Assembly (NCBI RefSeq): GCF_002834145.1
Contig: NZ_PHNT01000008.1
Span: forward strand, 85,556-149,555
Reading direction: 5' to 3'
DNA: 64,000 nucleotides
From: Roseovarius salinarum
GTDB taxonomy: Bacteria; Pseudomonadota; Alphaproteobacteria; Rhodobacterales; Rhodobacteraceae
Shown here: one piece after another, positions 1-6,850 of the stretch
Layout: each line of letters opens with the position of its first letter
Position numbering within the stretch: the stretch's first letter is position 1
The notes under the pieces: model-generated
The model's input: only the letters and a program-made list of their open reading frames with translations
What the model was told of the DNA's origin: nothing
Database searches by the model: none
Made by a program: the position numbers and the translations under genes

Positions 1-46
1 TGACAAGGCTCAGCGCCAGCGCGGCGGCAGCCATGGGTCTGGTCAT
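1..46 (-). CDS. N-terminus of an exported protein (partial, runs off the left edge)
   Basis: Only the first 15 codons are present. They encode MTRPMAAAALALSLV, a basic start followed by a hydrophobic alanine/leucine run typical of a Sec signal peptide. The ATG (46-44) is preceded by a strong ribosome binding site, GGGAGGAGA, at about 7 bases. The gene is divergent from the SDR/kynureninase pair, and a palindrome with a candidate promoter lies between them. A periplasmic binding protein or other secreted protein would fit, but the product cannot be identified from this fragment. Confidence 0.6.
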   Translation of the reverse strand, partial: MTRPMAAAALALSLV

Positions 47-73
47 GGAAATCTCCTCCCTCGTGTTTCTTGC

Positions 74-103
74 AGCCTACAAATTCATATGCATGAATGT
101 CTA
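74..103 (-). promoter_or_regulatory. Candidate leftward promoter with embedded palindromic operator
   Basis: On the minus strand TAGACA (103-98) and TAGGCT (79-74) are 18 bases apart and could be -35 and -10 boxes for the gene starting at 46. The spacer holds a perfect inverted repeat, ATTCAT-ATGC-ATGAAT (83-98), in an AT-rich patch unlike the surrounding GC-rich DNA. The size and symmetry suit a dimeric MarR- or TetR-type repressor. It could also influence the divergent SDR/kynU genes. The regulator itself is not in the window. Confidence 0.35.
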
Positions 104-189
104 GCACCCCGTGCGAATTTCCCGCGCCGTCCGCGCTTGCCCCGGGCGGGCAAACCGCTAGGCTGGCGCGGCACGACGATGCGGGGGAC

Positions 190-951
190 ATGATGACGAT
201 CGAGGGCAGACACGCGCTGGTCACCGGCGGCGGCACGGGCATCGGGCTGGCGGTGGCGCGCGCGCTGGCCGGGCACGGCGCGCAGGTCACGATCACCGGG
301 CGGCGGCAGTCGGTGCTGGACGAGGCCGCCGGCGGCAACGCGGGGCTGCACCCGGCGGTGATGGACGTCACCGACGAGACCAGCGTCGCGCAGGCCATCG
401 CCGCGGCGGTCGCGACGCGCGGGCCGGTGCAGATCTGCGTGCCCAACGCCGGCGTCGCCGAGGGCCGCGCCCTGCACAAGACCGACACCGCGTTCTGGCG
501 GCGGATCATGGGCACCAACCTCGACGGCACGTTCTGGACGATCCGCGAAAGCCTCGCCTCCATGCGCGGGGCCGACTGGGGCCGGGTCGTCGCCATTTCC
601 TCGGTCGCCGGGGTGAAGGGCCTGAAGGGCGCCGCGGCCTACTCCGCCTCCAAGCACGGCGTCGTCGGGCTGATCCGCGCGCTGTCGGAGGATTACCTGG
701 GCACGCCCTTCACCTTCAACGCGGTCTGCCCCGGCTATGTCGACACCGAGATCGTGGCGCGCAACATCGCGATGATCCGCGACCGCGCCGGCGTGAGCGC
801 GGACGAAGCGCGCGCCATGATGGTGGGCGCCAACCGGCACGATCGCCTGATCGCGCCCGAGGAGGTCGCGGCGGCGGTGCTCTGGCTGTGCGGGCCGGGA
901 TCGGAAAGCGTGAACGGCCAGGCGATCGAGATCGCCGGCGGCCAGTTCTGA
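190..951 (+). CDS. SDR family NAD(P)-dependent oxidoreductase
   Basis: A classical short-chain dehydrogenase of 253 residues. The dinucleotide-binding motif TGGGTGIG is near residues 13-20, the catalytic serine is in AISSVAG, and the catalytic pair is Tyr151/Lys155 in YSASK. The frame is open back to an ATG at 97, but that extension of about 31 residues has no SDR similarity. The ATG at 190 follows a GGGGGA motif and begins directly at the usual SDR N-terminus, so I use it. The stop lies 11 bases before kynU, so the two are probably co-transcribed. The substrate is unknown; a link to tryptophan or kynurenine breakdown is inferred only from the neighbour. Confidence 0.85.
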   Translation: MMTIEGRHALVTGGGTGIGLAVARALAGHGAQVTITGRRQSVLDEAAGGNAGLHPAVMDVTDETSVAQAIAAAVATRGPVQICVPNAGVAEGRALHKTDTAFWRRIMGTNLDGTFWTIRESLASMRGADWGRVVAISSVAGVKGLKGAAAYSASKHGVVGLIRALSEDYLGTPFTFNAVCPGYVDTEIVARNIAMIRDRAGVSADEARAMMVGANRHDRLIAPEEVAAAVLWLCGPGSESVNGQAIEIAGGQF

Positions 952-962
952 GGGGGGCACCG

Positions 963-2162
963 ATGCCGGGCACCGATTTCACCGCCACGCGCGAGATGTT
1001 CCACCTGCCCGAGGGGGTGATCTACCTCGACGGCAACTCGCTGGGGCCGATGCCGAAGGCGGCGGCGGCGCGGGTGCAGCGCACCGTCACCGGGGAATGG
1101 GCCGAGATGCTGATCGGCGGCTGGACCCGCGCGGGCTGGATGGAGCAGCCGGCACGGCTGGGCGACCGGATCGGCCGGCTCGTGGGCGCCGAGCCCGGCC
1201 ACGTCGCGGTGGGCGACACGCTGTCGGTCAAGATCCACCAGGCGCTGTCGGCGGCGCTGGCGCTGCGACCCGGCCGCCGGGTGATCCTTTCCGACGAGGG
1301 CAACTTCCCCTCCGACCTCTACGTGGCGCAGGCGCTGATCGACGCGCTGGGCCAGGGCCACGAACTGCGCGTGGTGCCGCCCGGCGAGGTGGCGGCGCAT
1401 GTCACCCGGGAGGTTGCCGTCACCCTGCTGACGGACGTGGATTACCGCACGGGCCGTCGCCACGACATGGCGGCGCTGACGCGCGCGGCGCACGAGATGG
1501 GCGCGCTGACGGTCTGGGACCTCGCCCATTCGGCCGGCGCGCTGCCGGTGGACCTTGCCGGCGCGGGCGCGGATTTCGCCGCCGGCTGCACCTACAAGTA
1601 TCTCAACGGCGGCCCCGGTGCCCCGGCCTTCGTCTACGTGGCCCCGCGCCTCGCGGCGTCCGCGCGCCCCGCGCTGGCGGGCTGGCTGGGCCACGCGGCG
1701 CCCTTCGCGTTCGAACCCGACTACCGCCCCGCGCCGGGGGCGGCGGGGATGCGCGTCGGCACACCCCCGGTTCTGGGCATGGCCGCGCTGGAGGCCGCGC
1801 TCGATGTCTGGGATCGCGTCGACATGGCCGAGGTGCGCGCGCGCTCGATCGAGCTGAGCGAGCTCTTCATCGCCGGCGTCGAGGCCGCCTGCCCCATGCT
1901 TGAACTTGTCAGCCCGCGCGATCCGGACCGGCGCGGCAGCCAGGTCGCCTTCCGCTTCGGGGACGGCCACGCCGCCATGCAGGCGCTGATCGCCCGCGGC
2001 GTGGTGGGCGATTTCCGGGCACCCGACATCATGCGCTTCGGCCTCGCCCCGCTCTACCTGGACGAGGCGGACATCCGCCGCGCCATCGACGTGATGGCCG
2101 AGGTGATGGAGCGACGGCTGTGGGACCGCCCCGAATACCACGCGCGCGCGGCGGTCACCTGA
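963..2162 (+). CDS. kynU: Kynureninase
   Basis: A PLP-dependent fold-type I enzyme that cleaves L-kynurenine to anthranilate and alanine in the tryptophan kynurenine pathway. The 399-residue length suits the family. The N-terminus FHLPEGVIYLDGNSLGPMP is characteristic, and the PLP lysine is predicted to be Lys212 in the conserved segment CTYKYLNGGPG. The ATG at 963 sits about 8 bases after GAGGGGGG, which overlaps the SDR stop; upstream in-frame starts lie inside the SDR gene and are rejected. Neither tryptophan dioxygenase nor kynurenine formamidase is present in the window. Confidence 0.92.
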   Translation: MPGTDFTATREMFHLPEGVIYLDGNSLGPMPKAAAARVQRTVTGEWAEMLIGGWTRAGWMEQPARLGDRIGRLVGAEPGHVAVGDTLSVKIHQALSAALALRPGRRVILSDEGNFPSDLYVAQALIDALGQGHELRVVPPGEVAAHVTREVAVTLLTDVDYRTGRRHDMAALTRAAHEMGALTVWDLAHSAGALPVDLAGAGADFAAGCTYKYLNGGPGAPAFVYVAPRLAASARPALAGWLGHAAPFAFEPDYRPAPGAAGMRVGTPPVLGMAALEAALDVWDRVDMAEVRARSIELSELFIAGVEAACPMLELVSPRDPDRRGSQVAFRFGDGHAAMQALIARGVVGDFRAPDIMRFGLAPLYLDEADIRRAIDVMAEVMERRLWDRPEYHARAAVT

Positions 2163-2353
2163 CACCCGAACCCCGGCGTCCGGCGCGGCCAGGGTGCACC
2201 AAATGGCCCCAATCCCGCGCCAACCGCGCCAGATTCATCCGTCACAACCGGTGTCAATTCCAGACAAGGCAGGGCCGGCGGCCGTGCCGCGCATTCGAGT
2301 TATCGCTTCGCCGCTCCGCCTCGGGGGTGGCACATTTTCAGGGGTGAACGGCC

Positions 2354-4828
2354 ATGGCCACGTCATCGGAACTTTCGATCAACACCGACAGCACGGCGAT
2401 GCAGATGGCGCAGACCATCTTCGGCCATGGTGTCACCGTCACCTCGGCCAGCCTGACCGGCGATCCGCAGTCGTCGGGCACCTACAGCGGGGCGAAGGAC
2501 ACGCTTCAGGGCATCTCGCCCACCGACGAGGGCGTGATCCTGTCCACCGGCAACGCCGGCGACTTCACCAATTCCAGCGGCAAGACGAACCAGGACTCCA
2601 ACACGACCACCGACACCGACGGCGTGGACGGCGACGCGGGCATGGATTCGGTCTCGGGGCAGGACACCCATGACGCCACGTTCCTGGAGGCCGAGTTCAC
2701 CCCCGACGGCGACCACCTGACGATGCAGTTCGTCTTCTCGTCGGAGGAATACCTCGAGTACGTCAACGGCGGCTACAACGACAGCTTCAACGTCTGGGTG
2801 AACGGCGAGGAAGTCGACATGACGGTCGGCTCGGGCGACGTGACGATCGACAACGTCAACACCGGCTCGAATGCCAACCTCTACCTCGACAACCCCGAGG
2901 GCACGGACGCCTACAACACCGAGATGGACGGGCTGACCAAGGTCCTGACCATCAAGGCGCCGGTCAACCCGGGCGAAACGAACTCGATCAGGATCGGCCT
3001 GGCCGACGGCGGGGACGCGAAATACGACTCCAACGTGCTGATCATGGGCGACAGCCTGCAATCCGTCGCCATCGCCTTCGACGACACCTTCGAGATCGCG
3101 CCCGATACGACCGCCGTCTTCGAACCCTTGGCCAACGACACCGACACCGTGGGCGGCGGGCTGACGATCACCCGCATCGACGAGCAGGACGTGTTGCCAG
3201 GCGAAACGGTGACGCTGGGCAGCGGCGAAAAGGTCACGCTGAACGCCGACGGCACCTTCTCGGTCACGTCGGATTCCGACACCGGCAGCTCGTCGTTCAC
3301 CTACGAGGTGGTCAACGCCGACGGCACCACCGACGTGGGCTTCGCCGAGATCAAGACCGTCGCCTCGGTCTCTCCCGATTACATCGTGGAAGGGACAGCC
3401 GCGGCCGACACCATCGACACCGCCTACACCGGCGATCCCGAAGGCGACATGATCGACGCCGGCGACGGGCCGGGCGGCACGGACGCCGACACGGTCCTGG
3501 GCTACGGCGGCGACGACACGATCCTCTCCGGCGCGGGCGACGACGATGTCTCGGGCGGCCACGGCGCCGATTCGGTGGAGGGCGGCGCGGGCGACGACAC
3601 GCTGCACGGCGGCCAGGGCGACGACCTGCTGCGCGGCGGCGCGGGGGCCGACAGCCTGATGGGCGGCGACGGGGCCGACTCGCTCAAGGGCGGGGCCGGC
3701 CAGGATACGCTTCAGGCCGGCGCCGACGGCGACCTGCTGCTGGGGGGCACCGAGGACGACGCCCTTCACGGCGGGGCGGGCGACGACACGCTCGACGCAG
3801 GCGACGGCAACGACACCGTCCACGCCTCGGCGGGCAATGACATCGCCTTCGGTCAGGCGGGCGACGACCTGCTGCTGGGCGGCGGCACGGAGGCGGACAG
3901 CGATACGCTCAAGGGCGGCACCGGCAACGACACGATCGACGGCGGACCCGGCGGCGACGACATGCGCGGCGGCGCGGGCGACGACCGGCTCATCGTCGCG
4001 CAGGACGACACGGCAACGGGCGGCGGGGGCGACGACACCTTCACGCTGGCCGATCACGGCGAAACCGGCGCGGGCACGATCACGATCAAAGGCGGCGAGA
4101 GCGACGAGACGGACGGCGACACGCTGCGCCTGACCGGCGACATCGGCAAGGGCGACATCACCTTCACCAACACCGACGATGAAAACGGCGGTCTGTCGGG
4201 CACCTTCGCGATGGCCGACGGCACGGTGGTCAGTTTCTCGGAGATCGAGAACATCATCTGCTTCGCCGCCGGTGCCATGATCCTGACCGACCGCGGCGAA
4301 CGGCCGGTCGAGACGCTGCGCGAGGGCGACCGCGTGGTCACGCGCGACAGCGGCCCGCGCCCGATCCGCTGGATCGGCCGGCGGCGCGTCCGCGCCGAGG
4401 GCAAGCTGGCGCCGGTGTCGATCCGCGCCTCTGTCGCCGGGGGCACGGGCCGGCCGCTGGTGGTTTCGCCGCAGCACCGGATCCTCTTCACCGGCTACCG
4501 CGCCGAGCTGCTGTTCGGCGCCTCCGAGGTGCTGGTGCCCGCCAAGCACCTGATCGACGGGGCGGACGTGCGCCGCGCCGCGGGCGGCGAGGTGACCTAC
4601 ATCCACCTGATGTTCGACCGGCACGAGATCATCCATGCCGACGGCATCGCGACCGAGAGCTTCCACGCCGGCGACGCCGGCCTGACCGCGATGGACGCCG
4701 CCGCGCGCGAGGAACTGTTCGCCATCTTCCCCGAACTGCGCAGCGCGCCCTGCCGCCACGGCCCGACCGCGCGGCCCTGCCTGAAACGCCACGAGGCGCG
4801 CCTGCTGCACGGAGCCGGCGCGGTGTGA
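2354..4828 (+). CDS. Secreted RTX protein: choice-of-anchor L, Ig-like, calcium-binding repeats, C-terminal Hint domain
   Basis: An 824-residue acidic protein without a Sec signal. Residues about 15-230 resemble a choice-of-anchor L domain (GVILSTG, FVFSSEEY). About 240-335 form an Ig/cadherin-like module (PLANDTDTVGGGLTI). About 345-560 carry tandem glycine/aspartate nonapeptides (GGxGxDxLxG), the calcium-binding RTX repeats. Cys636 opens a Hint domain (CFAAGAMILTDRGERPVETL) with a conserved histidine in SPQHRILF, typical of Hint_2 proteins of Rhodobacteraceae, which may self-cleave at the cysteine. RTX repeats imply type I secretion and extracellular calcium-dependent folding, but no type I exporter is in the window. 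An adhesin or matrix role is inference. Its TGA abuts the stop of the convergent flavodoxin gene. Confidence 0.85.
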   Translation: MATSSELSINTDSTAMQMAQTIFGHGVTVTSASLTGDPQSSGTYSGAKDTLQGISPTDEGVILSTGNAGDFTNSSGKTNQDSNTTTDTDGVDGDAGMDSVSGQDTHDATFLEAEFTPDGDHLTMQFVFSSEEYLEYVNGGYNDSFNVWVNGEEVDMTVGSGDVTIDNVNTGSNANLYLDNPEGTDAYNTEMDGLTKVLTIKAPVNPGETNSIRIGLADGGDAKYDSNVLIMGDSLQSVAIAFDDTFEIAPDTTAVFEPLANDTDTVGGGLTITRIDEQDVLPGETVTLGSGEKVTLNADGTFSVTSDSDTGSSSFTYEVVNADGTTDVGFAEIKTVASVSPDYIVEGTAAADTIDTAYTGDPEGDMIDAGDGPGGTDADTVLGYGGDDTILSGAGDDDVSGGHGADSVEGGAGDDTLHGGQGDDLLRGGAGADSLMGGDGADSLKGGAGQDTLQAGADGDLLLGGTEDDALHGGAGDDTLDAGDGNDTVHASAGNDIAFGQAGDDLLLGGGTEADSDTLKGGTGNDTIDGGPGGDDMRGGAGDDRLIVAQDDTATGGGGDDTFTLADHGETGAGTITIKGGESDETDGDTLRLTGDIGKGDITFTNTDDENGGLSGTFAMADGTVVSFSEIENIICFAAGAMILTDRGERPVETLREGDRVVTRDSGPRPIRWIGRRRVRAEGKLAPVSIRASVAGGTGRPLVVSPQHRILFTGYRAELLFGASEVLVPAKHLIDGADVRRAAGGEVTYIHLMFDRHEIIHADGIATESFHAGDAGLTAMDAAAREELFAIFPELRSAPCRHGPTARPCLKRHEARLLHGAGAV

Positions 4829-5353
4829 TCACCCCGCCCAGTCCGACAGCACAGACTCCAGCGCGGCCCAGTCGGTGTATTCCCGGTCGCCGCGGGGGTC
4901 CACGGCCTCGCCCTTCTGGTGGGCGATCCAGCGCATCGCCCAGGCCTTGAAGAAATCGTACTCGGTGAAACGGAAGGCCCCGGCCACCTGTTCGACCCGC
5001 CCGGGCGTCCATCCCGTGGTCTCGGCGAACGCGGCCGCGATGCGGTCGAGGTCGGCGTGTTCCTCGGGGTCGGTGCCGGCGGCGGCCAAGGACACGGACA
5101 GGAACAGCGTCCGGAGCCCCGCCAGCGCCTGCGCGTGCGCGCGGGCGAATTCCACCATCTCGTCCTGGTAGCGGCCGACGTGCACCGAGGCGGCCAGGAT
5201 GGCCGCGTCGAAGCGGGCCGGTTCCACCGCGCCCGCGTCCGCGACCGGCATCAACTCGACCGAGTGGCCGTCATCGACGAGCGTGTCGGCGCAGAACCGC
5301 GCGATCTTGCGCGTCTGTCCTTCCGTGCTGGCATAGGCGATCAGGATCTTCAT
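4829..5353 (-). CDS. hemG: Flavodoxin-domain protein, HemG-type (protoporphyrinogen dehydrogenase-like)
   Basis: This 174-residue protein begins MKILIAYASTEGQTRKIA, an FMN phosphate-binding loop of the flavodoxin fold. The C-terminal half carries the HemG hallmarks AGAFRFTEYDFFK and a terminal EYTDW, as in E. coli HemG, which oxidises protoporphyrinogen IX with quinone or fumarate electron transfer. Many alphaproteobacteria use HemJ for this step, so the physiological role here is uncertain and a general flavodoxin-like reductase is possible. The ATG (5353-5351) follows GGGAGGCCCC. It lies about 110 bases downstream of the PuuD-like gene on the same strand. Confidence 0.7.
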   Translation of the reverse strand: MKILIAYASTEGQTRKIARFCADTLVDDGHSVELMPVADAGAVEPARFDAAILAASVHVGRYQDEMVEFARAHAQALAGLRTLFLSVSLAAAGTDPEEHADLDRIAAAFAETTGWTPGRVEQVAGAFRFTEYDFFKAWAMRWIAHQKGEAVDPRGDREYTDWAALESVLSDWAG

Positions 5354-5463
5354 CGGGGCCTCCCGTCAGCGCTGCATGCAGACTTCGTGCCACCGGAACC
5401 GGCCGCGCGCCTTGTCCTGCGTCAAACGCGGTCGGCAGCCCCTTGCCCCGCGGCGGCCGGGCC

Positions 5464-6240
5464 TCAGGCCGTGCGCCGCGCCGGCGCCATCTGCCCCGCG
5501 GCCCAGGCGCGCACCGCATCGCCGAAGGCGGAAAACAGCGGCCGGCTGACCGGGTCGTTCGCCGCGTCCCACTCGGGGTGCCACTGGACGCCCAGCGCGA
5601 AGCCCTCGGCGCCCTCGACGTACAATGCCTCGGGCGTGCCGTCCTCGGCCCAGCCGTCGATCACGATGCGCCCGCCCGGCGTCTTGATGCCCTGCCCGTG
5701 CAGCGTGTTCGTCATCACTTCCTGCGCGCCGAACAGGCGGTGGAACGGGCCGCCCTGCGTGAAGCGCACGCAATGGCGCAGCGCGAACTTCTCCTGCAGC
5801 GTGCCGTCGGGGGGCATGCGGTGGTTCATCCGCCCCGGCAGGTCGCGGATCTCGGGGTGCAGCGTGCCGCCCAGCGCGACGTTCACTTCCTGGAACCCGC
5901 GGCAGACGCCCAGGAAGGGCTGCCCGCGGTCGAGGCAGGCGCGCACCAGCGGCAGCGTCACCGAGTCGCGCGCGCGATCCGACGCGCCGTGCGCCTCGGT
6001 CCAGGCCTCGCCGTATTCCTCGGGGTGCACGTTGGGCCGCCCGCCGGTCAGCAGGAAACCGTCGCAGGTCTCCAGCAACTCCTCCACGCTGACGAACCGC
6101 GGATCGGCCGGGATCAGCAGGGGCAGGCAATGCGACACGCCGGCCACCGCCTCGGAATTCATCGTGCCGCCCGCGTGCGCGGGATACTGATCGTTGATCA
6201 GGTAATGGTTGCCGATGATACCGACGACAGGGCGCGCCAT
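5464..6240 (-). CDS. puuD: Gamma-glutamyl-gamma-aminobutyrate hydrolase family protein (class I glutamine amidotransferase-like)
   Basis: A 258-residue class I GATase-fold hydrolase. The nucleophile is Cys113 in GVCRGFQE and the catalytic His221/Glu223 lie in QWHPEW. The N-terminus PVVGIIGNHY and the glycine-rich LLTGGRPNVHPEEYG match the PuuD/peptidase C26 family, which hydrolyses gamma-glutamyl-GABA in putrescine catabolism. No other Puu genes are nearby, so the substrate is inferred from family alone. The reading frame stays open upstream into glcG, but the ATG at 6240 directly after AGGGAGATCC is the natural start. Confidence 0.8.
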   Translation of the reverse strand: MARPVVGIIGNHYLINDQYPAHAGGTMNSEAVAGVSHCLPLLIPADPRFVSVEELLETCDGFLLTGGRPNVHPEEYGEAWTEAHGASDRARDSVTLPLVRACLDRGQPFLGVCRGFQEVNVALGGTLHPEIRDLPGRMNHRMPPDGTLQEKFALRHCVRFTQGGPFHRLFGAQEVMTNTLHGQGIKTPGGRIVIDGWAEDGTPEALYVEGAEGFALGVQWHPEWDAANDPVSRPLFSAFGDAVRAWAAGQMAPARRTA

Positions 6241-6338
6241 GGATCTCCCTCGAAGATTGCCCGACAAGAGATACAGCCATTTGCGGCGCAAGAAAACCGC
6301 CGCCGGGGCACAGGCCCGCGTGCGCCTGCGCGCAGCCC

Positions 6339-6767
6339 TCAGGCCTCGCCGGCCAGCCCCGCCGCCGCGATGCCGGCCAGCGCCGCCTCGGCATCGTTGT
6401 CCGAGGTGTCGCCCGTCACGCCGACCGCGCCGATCACCCGGCCTTCGGTATCGCGCACCAGCACGCCGCCGGGCACCGGCACGGTCTGCCCGCCGTAAAC
6501 GCCGTTCACGGCCGCCATGAAATAGGCCTGCGATTCGGCGCGGTCCATCTGCGCGCGTCCGCCCATGCCCAGCATCACCGCGCCATAGGCCTTGCCCTGC
6601 GCGATGGCATACCGGCCGGGGCTCGCGCCGTCCTCGCGCTCGAAGGCGATCGGGTGGCCGCCGGCGTCCAGCACGATCACCGACAACGGCTTGAGGCCCA
6701 TCGCGCGCCCCTTGTCCAGCGCCGCGCGCACCATCGTCCGCGCCGCCTCCTGAGAAATCTCCGCCAT
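6339..6767 (-). CDS. glcG: GlcG/HbpS family heme-binding-like protein
   Basis: A 142-residue protein of the GlcG/HbpS (DUF336) family. It shows the usual pattern of VIVLDAGGHPIAFERED, the central ASPGRYAIAQGKAYGA and the C-terminal IGAVGVTGDTSDNDAE. It follows malate synthase G on the same strand after 83 bases, the same pairing as glcG-glcB in the E. coli glycolate operon, though here glcB comes first. Family members bind heme or small organic acids; the role in glycolate/glyoxylate use is not settled. The start ATG (6767-6765) follows AAGAAGAAGGGA, which belongs to the dispersed 3' element described separately. Confidence 0.8.
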   Translation of the reverse strand: MAEISQEAARTMVRAALDKGRAMGLKPLSVIVLDAGGHPIAFEREDGASPGRYAIAQGKAYGAVMLGMGGRAQMDRAESQAYFMAAVNGVYGGQTVPVPGGVLVRDTEGRVIGAVGVTGDTSDNDAEAALAGIAAAGLAGEA

Positions 6768-6780
6768 TACGTCGTCCCTT

Positions 6781-6846
6781 CTTCTTGCCTTCGGATATCT
6801 CCGGGGTGAATCTGCGCATGGTGCCAGGAGGGGCAGCGCCCCCCTG
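6781..6846 (-). repeat. Dispersed 3' composite element, copy 1 (downstream of glcB)
   Basis: On the minus strand a GC hairpin (6846-6825) has arms CAGG-GGGC/GCCC-CCTG closing on GCT with one bulged base. It starts about 5 bases after the glcB stop. After a short gap comes CCCCGGAGATAT, then CCGAAG, then GCAAGAAG (6806-6781). The same layout recurs 3' of the J-domain gene, cobT and recN. The box end doubles as the glcG ribosome binding site. Confidence 0.55.
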
Positions 6847-6850
6847 CCGG

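Noticed and set aside
97..189. N-terminal extension of the SDR starting at ATG 97
   Set aside because: The extra 31 residues do not resemble SDR sequence, have no ribosome binding site, and overlap the operator candidate.
3480..4030. Short tandem DNA repeats as a possible CRISPR or minisatellite
   Set aside because: The periodicity is nine codons of glycine/aspartate RTX repeats within a coding sequence, with no conserved DNA repeat and spacer structure.
2363..4810. A very long open frame antisense to the RTX/Hint gene (over 800 codons)
   Set aside because: It is the shadow of GC-rich repeats with strong codon bias. Its translation is low-complexity valine/alanine/arginine without motifs, while the forward frame has clear domains.
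5464..6819. A PuuD frame that stays open into glcG, suggesting a fusion
   Set aside because: The upstream part is another reading frame of glcG. A good ribosome binding site directly precedes the ATG at 6240, so the genes are separate.
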